DNA of 64,000 bases, taken from NCBI GenBank assembly GCA_965204155.1, contig OZ241971.1:4216001-4280000 (forward strand), in the 5' to 3' direction. This document shows positions 49,857 through 58,544 of the stretch, one piece after another. The notes beneath the pieces are model-generated. The model saw only the letters and a program-made list of their open reading frames with translations, was not told the DNA's origin and ran no database searches. Every line of letters begins with the position of its first letter. Position 1 is the stretch's first letter. Both the position numbers and the translations under genes were made by a program. The stretch is from UBA6522 sp965204155 (GTDB taxonomy: Bacteria > Pseudomonadota > Gammaproteobacteria > Steroidobacterales > Rariloculaceae).

Positions 49857-51242
49857 TCAGAGGTTGAACCGGTCGATCAGGGTGATATCCATTCCGGCGC
49901 CCGAAGCGCCGTTGGTGATCAGTATCCCGTAGCTGCCTTCGAATCCGATACCCGCCGCGACGGGACCGGCGAGAACAGTCTGGGTCCCGGATTCGCGCAC
50001 CGTGATCGTGTAGCCGCCCAGGCCCAGGTACACGAACGAAAGCGCACTGGTTCCGGAGAGCGTTGCGGTGGGCGGTACCGTGTTCAGATCCGTATCCGGC
50101 GGCACGATGAAGACATCGACGCTGCCGGCTGTTGTCCCCCCGTAGTAGAGCGTGACTTCCGCAACGTCGCGAATAAGCCGCTGGCTGTCCGGAGAGTAGA
50201 AGGCGGCCAGCGAGCCGGGGGCGCCGCGAACGAACCAGGTACCGCGCTGACCCGGAAATGCCCTGAAGGACGATTCAACTTCGATGGCGCCGGAATTGCC
50301 GGCGGGCGTAACCTGCAGTGCGTGTTCCCCGGGGACCAGCAGCGCGTAGTCCGTGGGTACGGCAAACATGGCGTTCGGAATCAACGGCGGTGAGAAGTTG
50401 CTGTTGATCGTGACGTCGATCGGATCGCGGCTGGTCATGGCGTTGAGTACGCGAATGCCGGCGCGCAGTTCCCGGTCCGTGAGCGGGGTATCGATACCGG
50501 CGCCGCTGACCACTGCGGCTGCCGGGGACGCCGAACTCAGCCCGTCGATGATGGAAAGCGTGGTGCGTACACCCGCAGCGAGTTCGAACGTATCGGACGC
50601 CATGACGACGCTGGTTGGATTGCCGGCCTGGGTCAGGCTCAACTCGTATTCCCCCGGCGCAATGGCTGCGACCGGTATCGATTCGAGAAAATCCACGGCG
50701 CCTCGGGGTGTAGCCGCAGCCAGCACCGTACCGGGCGGCTCGATGTAGACGTCCACGGCGTTCTGAAGGCCGGCGGCCGTGTTGACGATGATGATTTCCG
50801 CCTCCGTTTCGGAAAGCTCGGCCTCGGGTCCCTCGAGGATCAGCTCGTGAAGCCAGCCGTTGGCTTCCGTGAGCACGATGCTGTAGTCGTTGCCGGCCGC
50901 AAGGTCTGCTTCGAAGGAATACAACCGAATCGGTGAGCCCAGGATCGAGCTGTCGATATTGAATGTGTAGGGGCCGCTGTCCCAGGTGAACACCTGCGAG
51001 GAGCGGTAGTTCAGTGTGCCCTCCAGCCGTTCCACCCGCCGGAACTCGAGGCTGCCGAAGCGGCCGGCGACGTGAATGACGCTGACCTCGGTGCTGGGCG
51101 GCCGTACCCGGCCGCCTTCCGATTCACAGGCTGCCGCGGCCACGCACGCCAGCGGAACCAGCGCGAGACGCAGCCACCGGCGGTACCGGGCCACGGTGGG
51201 CCGGTGCGTGGATTTCACGTCTGGGAGGCTCCTGAAATTCAT
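49857..51242 (-). CDS. DUF4397 domain lipoprotein
   Basis: Predicted lipoprotein of 461 residues with lipobox (CVAAAAC). The mature part is all beta and consists of repeated DUF4397-like units: VSVIHVAGRFGSLEFRRVER, NTAAGLQNAVDVYIEPPGT, IRVLNAMTSRDPIDVTINS and TLYYGGTTAGSVDVFIVPP, each beginning with a 'N/Y..A...vDV.i' strand pair. ATG 51242 starts the signal peptide; an upstream ATG adds 27 residues without resemblance. Such proteins are often extracytoplasmic binding or matrix proteins; no enzyme motif is seen. Confidence 0.85.
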   Translation of the reverse strand: MNFRSLPDVKSTHRPTVARYRRWLRLALVPLACVAAAACESEGGRVRPPSTEVSVIHVAGRFGSLEFRRVERLEGTLNYRSSQVFTWDSGPYTFNIDSSILGSPIRLYSFEADLAAGNDYSIVLTEANGWLHELILEGPEAELSETEAEIIIVNTAAGLQNAVDVYIEPPGTVLAAATPRGAVDFLESIPVAAIAPGEYELSLTQAGNPTSVVMASDTFELAAGVRTTLSIIDGLSSASPAAAVVSGAGIDTPLTDRELRAGIRVLNAMTSRDPIDVTINSNFSPPLIPNAMFAVPTDYALLVPGEHALQVTPAGNSGAIEVESSFRAFPGQRGTWFVRGAPGSLAAFYSPDSQRLIRDVAEVTLYYGGTTAGSVDVFIVPPDTDLNTVPPTATLSGTSALSFVYLGLGGYTITVRESGTQTVLAGPVAAGIGFEGSYGILITNGASGAGMDITLIDRFNL

Positions 51243-51280
51243 GTCACGTACGAGCGGGAAAGCGCAATGGTACAGGCTCT

Positions 51281-51372
51281 GGAGGACTTTTCCAGTGTGC
51301 GAGGCCGGAAGCATGACCGCCATTGCCGCGGTCGCCGCCAGAAGGACTTTTCCAGAGCGCGTGGACGGAAGC
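51281..51372. repeat. Imperfect 32-bp direct repeat, period 60 bp
   Basis: Copies 51281-51312 and 51341-51372 match at 27 of 32 bases and share a 12-base core GGACTTTTCCAG. They lie between the DUF4397 start and the DUF1643 stop. Origin unknown; possibly an old duplication. Confidence 0.7.
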
Positions 51373-51374
51373 CT

Positions 51375-51941
51375 TCAAGTCTTCCCGAACGACCCCCTGC
51401 CGCGGTAGTCGATGCGTGCCGTGTCCGCGGCGCAATACAGCGGATGCCGGGGGCAGCCGCGCTTCGTCACGCCGAGGCACTGAAGCCGCACGGGCACCCC
51501 GGCGCTCGAGATCCAATCCAGCACTTGCCGGTCCTGCCCGCCGCGGGCGCCGTGGTTTCCCCAACCCACAATCACCGGCAGTTCCGGTGTATCCGAGAGT
51601 TTTCGGGCGTGCCGCCAGGCGTCGCGAAGCGTCTTGCGGACGTAAGACCTGTTTTTGGGACCGGCATTTTCGTCCATGGCGAACAGGTCGCGGGGTTTGG
51701 TCGCCATTGCCGCGTAGGCGTTTACGAGCCAGAGACCCCCAAAATTCCAGCGCACGGTAAAACCGATTACACGGTTCACCGTTGGGTCGTTGCGGACCGC
51801 GTCTGCGGTGGAACCGTTCAACAGCACCCAGGGCAGGATGGGACGCTCAAGGTCCCATATCCTTTCGAGCCAGTATCGATAGCACCCACAATCGGAGAAG
51901 ATTGCATTGCTGCGGACCATTTGCATTGATGAAGGCTTCAT
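51375..51941 (-). CDS. DUF1643 domain protein
   Basis: A protein of about 188 residues matching DUF1643: FSDCGCYRYWLERIWD, then ILPWVLLNGSTADAVRNDPTVNR, VNAYAAMATKPRDLF, PVIVGWGNHGARGG and the C-terminal CLGVTKRGCPRHPLY. The family's function is unknown. The start is uncertain (ATG codons at 51941, 51926 and 51920); none has a good ribosome-binding site. The domain starts soon after 51920. Confidence 0.85.
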   Translation of the reverse strand: MKPSSMQMVRSNAIFSDCGCYRYWLERIWDLERPILPWVLLNGSTADAVRNDPTVNRVIGFTVRWNFGGLWLVNAYAAMATKPRDLFAMDENAGPKNRSYVRKTLRDAWRHARKLSDTPELPVIVGWGNHGARGGQDRQVLDWISSAGVPVRLQCLGVTKRGCPRHPLYCAADTARIDYRGRGSFGKT

Positions 51942-52007
51942 CGTTTCATAATTTTTGCATGTACCCTGCGGTACCATTCAAACTAACGGTCACTGGCATC
52001 GGAGCGC

Positions 52008-52400
52008 ATGAGAGGATACGCCGTCAGAATCACTTGCAGCGTACTTTCGCTGTGGCTGGTCTCCGCGGCCGTTCCCGGATTCAGCATCGCGGGGGAGGGC
52101 GCCTGGTTGATTAGCGCGCTGGCCGTGGGGCTGAGCAACGGATTGGCGCGAACGGCGATCGTGTTCTACGTTTTGCCTCTTCGGTTGAGGACAGTCGCAG
52201 GCATGTCGCTCGCCTTGAACGCGGCTCTGCTTGCACTCTTGGCGTTATTGCTGGACGGGGTTGCGATTGATGGCCCCGTCGCCGCTGCAATCGGTTGGCT
52301 CGTTCTGGCCGGGCTGACCTCGGTCACCACTCTGTATATCGGACCGGAGGGAACGTTGCACGCGTTGATTCCGGCGAACCGGCAGCACGCCGCGCGCTGA
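52008..52400 (+). CDS. Holin-like/YvlD-type small membrane protein
   Basis: A 130-residue membrane protein with four predicted helices (CSVLSLWLVSAAVPGFSI, AWLISALAVGLSNGLART, GMSLALNAALLALLALLL and AAAIGWLVLAGLTSVTTLY). The pattern 'aL..GL.N...R......lplr..t.g...l..NaalL' is that of the superfamily IV holin/YvlD family, found mostly outside phages. The stop is 5 bp before the DUF3187 start, so the genes are co-transcribed. Confidence 0.7.
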   Translation: MRGYAVRITCSVLSLWLVSAAVPGFSIAGEGAWLISALAVGLSNGLARTAIVFYVLPLRLRTVAGMSLALNAALLALLALLLDGVAIDGPVAAAIGWLVLAGLTSVTTLYIGPEGTLHALIPANRQHAAR

Positions 52401-52405
52401 GTCCG

Positions 52406-53398
52406 ATGCGGGTTGGTGTGACTGCGGCCGCGGTGGCCGTGACCGGCAGCCTGGGTCTGGCGATCCCGGACGATGCGGCGAGGGCTGAAGAATCCTCGGC
52501 CTTCGATATCCCTAATCTGAGCCCTCCGGTGGCGGTATTCGGGCTGCCGGCGTGGGACGGCCGCATCGACGGGGGCCGCAGCGAATTCCGAATCACTACG
52601 GCGGTTGGGAATCACTATGTGCTGGCGGGCAACGGTCACGAGGAATTGCTGCTCGACGGCGAGTCCTGGCGACTGAACCTCTTCTACCGGCACCGTTTCC
52701 GCGAAGCCTGGACGGTCAGCGTTGGCGTACCCTGGTACAGGCACTCGGGCGGATTTCTGGATGACGCTGCCGATGCCTGGCACGGGTTCGCCAATCTGCC
52801 GGACGGCAACCGCAACCTGCGGGGCGAAGACGAACTGAAATACCTGTACAGGGTCGGCGGGCAGCGCCGCTACCTGTTCGAAGAGGCCAGCCACGGCATC
52901 GGCGATGCGCAGATCGGCCTGTCGCGAACATTCGGGGCGGAAGGGGGCTTCACGCTGAAGGCTGCCCTGAAGGTTCCGACCGGAGACCGCAGCGCGCTGA
53001 CGGGAAGTGGTGCGGCCGATCTGGCTTTCAGCTTGCTCAGGCGCCACCCTCGGATGATCGGTGGCGCACCGGGGGGCATCTACTGGGGTGCCGGTGCGGT
53101 CCGCGTGGGCGAATCGAAAGTGTTTTCCCTGCAAACCGTCGATTGGGTGGTTTTCGGCGTGCTCGGCATCGGTTGGCAACCGCTGCAGCGCGTCGGTTTC
53201 AAGTTCCAGCTTGACGCCCACTCCAACTATTTTTCAAGTGCACTGGATGAACTGGGTGCAAGCGCTCTCCAGGCCAGCGCCGGGGGTTGGTGGAAATTGG
53301 ACTCAGGACGAACACTGACATTCGCATTCAGCGAAGACCTGATCGTCAGGTCGGCGCCCGACTTCGGCATCCACATCGGGCTCGGCTGGACCTTCTGA
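52406..53398 (+). CDS. DUF3187-like outer-membrane protein
   Basis: Exported protein of 330 residues with a leader (TAAAVAVTGSLGLAIPDDAARA) and a beta-barrel type body rich in alternating aromatic strands. RLNLFYRHRFREAWTVSVGV and GGFLDDAADAWHGFANLPDG match the DUF3187 pattern. The C terminus IHIGLGWTF ends in Phe, as outer-membrane barrels do. ATG 52406 is close behind the holin-like gene. Function unknown. Confidence 0.78.
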   Translation: MRVGVTAAAVAVTGSLGLAIPDDAARAEESSAFDIPNLSPPVAVFGLPAWDGRIDGGRSEFRITTAVGNHYVLAGNGHEELLLDGESWRLNLFYRHRFREAWTVSVGVPWYRHSGGFLDDAADAWHGFANLPDGNRNLRGEDELKYLYRVGGQRRYLFEEASHGIGDAQIGLSRTFGAEGGFTLKAALKVPTGDRSALTGSGAADLAFSLLRRHPRMIGGAPGGIYWGAGAVRVGESKVFSLQTVDWVVFGVLGIGWQPLQRVGFKFQLDAHSNYFSSALDELGASALQASAGGWWKLDSGRTLTFAFSEDLIVRSAPDFGIHIGLGWTF

Positions 53399-53428
53399 GC
53401 GAACCGCCCGGACTATACTCTCAGAGCC

Positions 53429-54034
53429 ATGAGGCCAGGATACACGGCAGGCCATGCCACGAATCTGTCCCGCGGGCGGGGCGCGCGATTGTATGTTGCA
53501 TGCCTGTGGACGGTCATCATGGCGGCAGTACTTGCCGCTTGCGATGTGCCGGATGAGGAAGTCCCCGTTGCAGGCGAAGCGACGCCCGGCGAAGCGACGC
53601 CCGGCGAACCGCTGGACGCTTCGTCCCCCGGCGAACGCGCGCAAACCATGCCGTCGGATTCGATCGCCGGCCGCTTTCTGGCGGAGACGCGGTTTGTAAA
53701 CGCGGACTTCGAGCGTGGTGAATTGCTGAGTTACGCCTGCATCGTGTGTCATTCGCTGGGTCCGGGGGAAGGGCATCTGATAGGCCCCAACCTGAATGGC
53801 ATATTCGGCCGGCCAGCCGCGAGTTCGCAGGATTTCCCGTATTCCGATGCGCTGCGGGAAGCGCGTATCGTCTGGACTCCTGCGGAACTGGACGCCTGGC
53901 TTGCCCGTCCCGACGATTTCGTGCCGGGAAACCTCATGGTGTTCGCCGGAATCTACTCCGTTTCCGACCGTACAGACCTGCTGGCCTACCTGCTGCGCGA
54001 AACCGCCGTCGAAGCGGCCACGACCGCGCAATAG
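53429..54034 (+). CDS. Cytochrome c lipoprotein
   Basis: Class I cytochrome c of 201 residues anchored through a lipobox (VLAAC). Haem motif CIVCH is preceded by ELLSYA and followed by LIGPNLNGIFGR; the axial Met is probably in PGNLMVFAGIY. The leader-proximal linker has a tandem repeat GEATPGEATPGEP from a 15-bp DNA duplication. The gene lies 60 bp upstream of sucA. It could accept electrons from a periplasmic dehydrogenase such as the Mo-hydroxylase, but they are far apart. Confidence 0.88.
   Translation: MRPGYTAGHATNLSRGRGARLYVACLWTVIMAAVLAACDVPDEEVPVAGEATPGEATPGEPLDASSPGERAQTMPSDSIAGRFLAETRFVNADFERGELLSYACIVCHSLGPGEGHLIGPNLNGIFGRPAASSQDFPYSDALREARIVWTPAELDAWLARPDDFVPGNLMVFAGIYSVSDRTDLLAYLLRETAVEAATTAQ
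53573..53611. repeat. 15-bp tandem repeat in the cytochrome c linker
   Basis: Two perfect copies (53573-53587, 53588-53602) and a partial third; encodes GEATP repeats between lipobox and haem domain. Confidence 0.9.
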
Positions 54035-54094
54035 GCTGCATTTGCAAGCGCCGTTTTCGCTAAACTACATCGGCCGGCCCGGGAAGCGAGCAAC

Positions 54095-57058
54095 ATGAGC
54101 GCCGTTCTTGAACGTCAGTACGAAACATCTCCGATCCACGGATCCAACGCGCCCTACGTAGAAGCCCTCTACGAAGCGTACCTGGACGACCCCGCCAGCG
54201 TGTCGGAGGAGTGGCGGCGTTTCTTCGGTGAATTCGGCGACGCGCAAGGCGAGGCGCCTTACCGCGCCATCGTCAGCGACGTGCCCGAGCGCTCCATCGT
54301 CCACGATGCGCCCGAACGCCGGATCGTTCACGGCGTGCCCGAACCCTCTGCTGTTCGCGATGTGCCCGGCCATGCGATCGATAGCGATGCCCAAACGCAG
54401 CCGCGGCAGTCGCTCGCCGTCGCCGCCGGAATCGGCTGGGAAGGGGGTCCGCCCGCCGCGCAGGCGAGCGAAAAGCAGGCTGCGGTGTCACGCCTGATCC
54501 AGGTCTACAGTCTGCGCGGGCACCAGGTCGCCGACCTGGATCCCCTGGGACTCTGGGAGCGGTCCGTGCCGGCGGTCCTCAATCTGGACTTTCTCGGACT
54601 GGATGCCACGGACCTGGACGCCGAGTTCTTTACTGGCGGGCTTGCGGGAACCGGCAACGCCCGGATGAAACTCCGGGATATCCTGGACGTGCTGAAACGC
54701 GTCTATTGCGGCCGGGTCGCAGTGGAGTTCGCGCATATTTCCCGAGCCCGCGAGAGGCTCTGGCTGCGCCAGCGATTTGAAGAGGATCGAGGCAGCAGCG
54801 GCCTGAGCCGGGAAGAGCGCCGACGCGTTTACGCCAGCCTGAACCGCGCCGAGGGACTGGAGCGCTACCTCAATACGAAGTTTGTCGGGCAGAAGCGGTT
54901 CTCGCTGGAAGGCGGCGAGACGTTGATTCCGATCCTCGACGACCTCATCAGTACGGTCGGAGAAAGGGGAATCCAGGAAGTCGTGATCGGGATGGCCCAT
55001 CGCGGACGGCTCAATGTGCTGGTCAACGTGCTCGGCAAGTCGCCCCAGGAACTTTTCTCGGAGTTTGCCGTCGACCGGGACCTCAGCAAGATCCGCGGTT
55101 CCGGCGACGTCAAGTACCACATGGGGTTTTCCGCCGATGTTCGCACGCCGGGCAACAACGTCCACGTGGTGCTCGCCTTCAATCCGTCGCACCTGGAGAT
55201 TGTGAACGCCGTGGTGGAGGGATCCGTGCGTGCACGGCAGGACCGGCGCGGGGATATCCAGGGCAATCAGGTACTCCCTGTGCTGATACACGGCGATGCC
55301 GCCTTCGCCGGGCAGGGCGTCGTGGCCGAAACCTTTCAGATGTCGCAGACGCAGCACTTCCACACCGGCGGAACCATCCACATCGTCATAAACAACCAGA
55401 TCGGCTTTACCATCTACGACCGGAAGGACGCCCGTTCTACGCCCTATTGTTCCGATATCGCGAAGATGGTCGATGCGCCGGTGTTTCATATCAATGGAGA
55501 CGATCCGGAAGCCGCCGTCGCCGCGGTCCGGCTGGCGGCACGTTACCGACAGGCCTTTCACAAGGATGTGGTGATCGACCTGGTTTGCTATCGGCGCCTC
55601 GGGCATAACGAGGCCGACGAACCCGCCGTCACCCAACCGGTGATGTACAACAGGATCAGGAAGCATCCCACCACGCGGACGCTCTACGGACGAAAGCTGG
55701 TGGCTGGCGGGGACCTGGGCGAGTCGGAACTGAAGTCCATGGAGGAAGACTACCGGGCGTGCCTGGACGAAGGGCGCAGCCCGAACGAAGACTGCCTCGG
55801 CATGATCGGTAATGAGTTTACCGTCGATTGGGAGAGTTACCAGGGAACGCTGGACACTGCGGTGGATACGCGTATCTCCCTGAGCGAACTGCGCCGGCTG
55901 GGAGCGTTGATCAATACCGTGCCCAAGGGCTGGAAGCTTCACCCCCGGCTCCAGCGAATCGTTTCGGACCGGGTCAGGATGGCCGCGGGGGAATTGAGCC
56001 TGGATTGGGGATTCGCAGAGAGCCTGGCCTACGGCAGCATTCTCGACGCCGGGCTCAATGTTCGGCTGATCGGGCAGGACAGCCGCCGGGGGACGTTCTT
56101 TCATCGGCATGCATCCTTCGTCAACCAGGCGGACGGCGAGGTATTCGTGCCGCTTGAACACGTCACGCCCCGTAACGGCGCCCTCACCGTGGGCGACTCG
56201 TTGCTCTCCGAAGAAGCCGTGCTGGGTTTCGAATACGGCTACAGCACGGCGTCGCCGGATTGCCTGGTGATCTGGGAAGCGCAATTCGGCGACTTTGCCA
56301 ACGGCGCCCAGGTCGTGATCGACCAGTTCATCAGTTCCGGCGAATCCAAGTGGGGGCGGCTGTCCGGGCTGACGCTGTTCCTGCCGCACGGATACGAAGG
56401 CCAGGGTCCGGAACATTCGTCCGCACGCCTCGAACGTTTTCTGCAACTGTGCGCGGAACACAATATTCAGGTCTGCGTGCCGTCGACGCCGGCACAGATG
56501 TTTCACATGCTGAGGCGGCAGGCGTTGCGGCCGACCCGCAAGCCGCTGATCGTCATGACGCCAAAGAGCCTGTTGCGGCACCGGTCTTCCGTGTCATCGT
56601 TGACGGAAATCACCGAAGGCAGTTTCAATCGGCTGATCGGCGATGAAACCGTGCCTCCGGAGGAGGTCCGGCGGCTGATTTTCTGCAGCGGCAGGGTGTA
56701 CTACGATCTGGCGACCCTGCGCAAGGAGCACGCTATCGAAGACACGGCCATCGTCCGTCTGGAGGAACTCTATCCGTTCCCGGTCGCGGAGTACGCTGCA
56801 ACCATCGCCCGGTACGCTCACGTAACGGATATCGTCTGGTGTCAGGAGGAGCCCCAGAATCAGGGCGCCTGGTATCAGATTCGCCATCGTCTGCAGGCGC
56901 CCCTGATCGACAGCCAGCGCCTGTCGTACGCCGGCCGGCCCGGTGCGGCGGCGCCCGCTTCCGGCATATTCGGCCTTCATGCATTGAAGCAAAACAGGCT
57001 CTTGTTCGATGCATTGTCGATCGAACCCGATGAAGCGTCCGGCAAGGCGGGAACGTGA
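54095..57058 (+). CDS. sucA: 2-oxoglutarate dehydrogenase E1 component
   Basis: ThDP-dependent E1 of the TCA-cycle 2-oxoglutarate dehydrogenase, homodimeric type. Length 987 residues, about 50 more than E. coli SucA. N-terminal E2-binding region ends in YVEALYEAYLDDPASVSEEW; the core starts at SRLIQVYSLRGHQVADLDPL. Active-site stretches: GMAHRGRLNVLVNVLGKSP, HGDAAFAGQGVVAETFQMS and NNQIGFTIYDRKDARST. The extra length is a four-fold 9-residue repeat (59-94) in the linker between the two. AAGCGAG precedes the ATG. The stop overlaps the sucB start by 4 nt (GTGA). Confidence 0.97.
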   Translation: MSAVLERQYETSPIHGSNAPYVEALYEAYLDDPASVSEEWRRFFGEFGDAQGEAPYRAIVSDVPERSIVHDAPERRIVHGVPEPSAVRDVPGHAIDSDAQTQPRQSLAVAAGIGWEGGPPAAQASEKQAAVSRLIQVYSLRGHQVADLDPLGLWERSVPAVLNLDFLGLDATDLDAEFFTGGLAGTGNARMKLRDILDVLKRVYCGRVAVEFAHISRARERLWLRQRFEEDRGSSGLSREERRRVYASLNRAEGLERYLNTKFVGQKRFSLEGGETLIPILDDLISTVGERGIQEVVIGMAHRGRLNVLVNVLGKSPQELFSEFAVDRDLSKIRGSGDVKYHMGFSADVRTPGNNVHVVLAFNPSHLEIVNAVVEGSVRARQDRRGDIQGNQVLPVLIHGDAAFAGQGVVAETFQMSQTQHFHTGGTIHIVINNQIGFTIYDRKDARSTPYCSDIAKMVDAPVFHINGDDPEAAVAAVRLAARYRQAFHKDVVIDLVCYRRLGHNEADEPAVTQPVMYNRIRKHPTTRTLYGRKLVAGGDLGESELKSMEEDYRACLDEGRSPNEDCLGMIGNEFTVDWESYQGTLDTAVDTRISLSELRRLGALINTVPKGWKLHPRLQRIVSDRVRMAAGELSLDWGFAESLAYGSILDAGLNVRLIGQDSRRGTFFHRHASFVNQADGEVFVPLEHVTPRNGALTVGDSLLSEEAVLGFEYGYSTASPDCLVIWEAQFGDFANGAQVVIDQFISSGESKWGRLSGLTLFLPHGYEGQGPEHSSARLERFLQLCAEHNIQVCVPSTPAQMFHMLRRQALRPTRKPLIVMTPKSLLRHRSSVSSLTEITEGSFNRLIGDETVPPEEVRRLIFCSGRVYYDLATLRKEHAIEDTAIVRLEELYPFPVAEYAATIARYAHVTDIVWCQEEPQNQGAWYQIRHRLQAPLIDSQRLSYAGRPGAAAPASGIFGLHALKQNRLLFDALSIEPDEASGKAGT
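54269..54376. repeat. Four degenerate 27-bp repeats in the sucA linker
   Basis: In-frame copies encode IVSDVPERS, IVHDAPERR, IVHGVPEPS and AVRDVPGHA. They lie in the flexible linker between the N-terminal E2-binding segment and the catalytic core, where length variation is tolerated. Confidence 0.85.
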
Positions 57059-58539
57059 CGATCGAAATCAAGGTGCCGCAGCTCCCGGAGTCGGTCACGG
57101 ATGCCACATTGGTCAATTGGCACCGTTCGCCCGGCGATCCGGTGCAAAGGGACGAGAAGCTGGTCGAACTGGAAACCGACAAGGTGGTTCTGGAAGTGCC
57201 TTGCCCCAGCGACGGTATCTTGCGGGAAGTCCGTGTGGCCGACGGCGCGACCGTAACCGCAGGCGAGGTGTTGGCGCTGCTGGAGCCCGGGAAGATCTCC
57301 GGAGATTCTGCGGAGCCGGGGGAGGTGTCCGGGGGATCCGCTGAACCGGGCAGCGAGCCGGGAGAGGTGTCTGGGGCATCCACGGAGCCGAACGGCGAGT
57401 CGGGTATCGCTGACTCGGTCGCTTCCGAGGCTGAAGCGGTAGCCGCACCGAAGGTTGCCGCCATACCGGAACCAACTCCGGCGGCAGCCGAAAGCGAATC
57501 GCTGGAGCGGGCCGGCCCCGCCGTGCGGCGGTTGATGCGCGAACACCAGGTGGATTCGAGCGCGATAAGAGGCACGGGCCGGGGCGGGCGAATCACGAAG
57601 TCCGATGTGCTCGACTACATCAGCGAAAAATCCGACACGACGGGCAGGCCATTGTTCGACGCCCGGGCGAAGGCGCAAGACGTGCCGGACGCACGCAGCG
57701 CACCGAGCCCACCGGAGACTCAGAGAACGCCGGATTCTCAGCAGACGCCAGGCACCCGGAGCGCACCCGCCAAACCGAGTTCGCCAGGCGCGCCAGGTAC
57801 GCCACGTGCGCCCGTAACACCACCCGTACCCGCCGGCCAACGGGCGGAGCGGCGCGTTCCCATGACCAGGCTTCGCGCGAGAATCGCCGAACGGCTGGTG
57901 GAGGCGCAGCACACGGCGGCGATGCTCACGACCTTCAACGAAGTCGACATGAGCGCCGTCATGGCCGCCCGGTCCCGCTACGGCGAACTGTTCCAGCGCC
58001 GGCACGGCGTGAAGCTGGGATTCATGTCGTTCTTCATCAAGGCGTGCATCGAGGCCCTGCAGCGTTATCCCGTGCTGAACGCCTCGGTTGACGGCAGCGA
58101 CATCATCTACCACGACTACTACGACATCGGCGTGGCCGTGTCCACGGATCGGGGCCTGGTGGTGCCCATCCTTCGCAATGCCGAGCAGATGACCTATGCC
58201 GAAATCGAACGATCCATCGTCGATTTCGGCACCCGGGCGCGCAGCGGCGGCCTCGGCATGCAGGATCTGACCGGCGGGACCTTCACCCTCACCAACGGCG
58301 GCATCTTCGGCTCGATGATGTCCACGCCCATCATCAATCCGCCCCAGAGCGGCATCCTCGGCATGCATTCGATCCAGCAGCGCCCGGTGGCCGTGGACGG
58401 CGAGATCGAGGTCCGCCCGATGATGTACCTGGCGATGACTTACGATCACCGCATCGTGGACGGCAGGGAAGCAGTGCAATTCCTGGTTGCCATCAAGGAC
58501 GTTTTGGAGGATCCTGCGCGGCTTCTCCTGCAGGTGTAA
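57055..58539 (+). CDS. sucB: 2-oxoglutarate dehydrogenase E2 (dihydrolipoyl succinyltransferase)
   Basis: E2 core of the 2-oxoglutarate complex, 494 residues versus about 405 in E. coli. One lipoyl domain with K43 in ETDKVVLEVP; then a long linker with 10-residue repeats (EPGEVSGGSA type, residues 77-110); peripheral-subunit binding domain at about 170-205 (AVRRLMREHQVDSSAIR); a second Pro/Thr-rich linker; catalytic domain with DHRIVDG (H465, D469). GTG at 57055 overlaps the sucA stop. Followed by lpd 5 bp later. Confidence 0.97.
   Translation: MTIEIKVPQLPESVTDATLVNWHRSPGDPVQRDEKLVELETDKVVLEVPCPSDGILREVRVADGATVTAGEVLALLEPGKISGDSAEPGEVSGGSAEPGSEPGEVSGASTEPNGESGIADSVASEAEAVAAPKVAAIPEPTPAAAESESLERAGPAVRRLMREHQVDSSAIRGTGRGGRITKSDVLDYISEKSDTTGRPLFDARAKAQDVPDARSAPSPPETQRTPDSQQTPGTRSAPAKPSSPGAPGTPRAPVTPPVPAGQRAERRVPMTRLRARIAERLVEAQHTAAMLTTFNEVDMSAVMAARSRYGELFQRRHGVKLGFMSFFIKACIEALQRYPVLNASVDGSDIIYHDYYDIGVAVSTDRGLVVPILRNAEQMTYAEIERSIVDFGTRARSGGLGMQDLTGGTFTLTNGGIFGSMMSTPIINPPQSGILGMHSIQQRPVAVDGEIEVRPMMYLAMTYDHRIVDGREAVQFLVAIKDVLEDPARLLLQV
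57283..57384. repeat. 30-bp degenerate repeats in the first sucB linker
   Basis: In-frame units encode EPGKISGDSA, EPGEVSGGSA and EPGEVSGAST, with a short EPGS between the second and third. They lengthen the hinge after the lipoyl domain. Confidence 0.8.
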
Positions 58540-58544
58540 TACCC

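Noticed and set aside
52008..52400. Phage origin for the holin-like gene
   Set aside because: No other phage gene nearby; the YvlD/holin-IV family is mostly chromosomal and of unknown role.
54488..56581. 697-codon minus-strand frame across sucA
   Set aside because: Antisense shadow of a well-conserved TCA-cycle gene.
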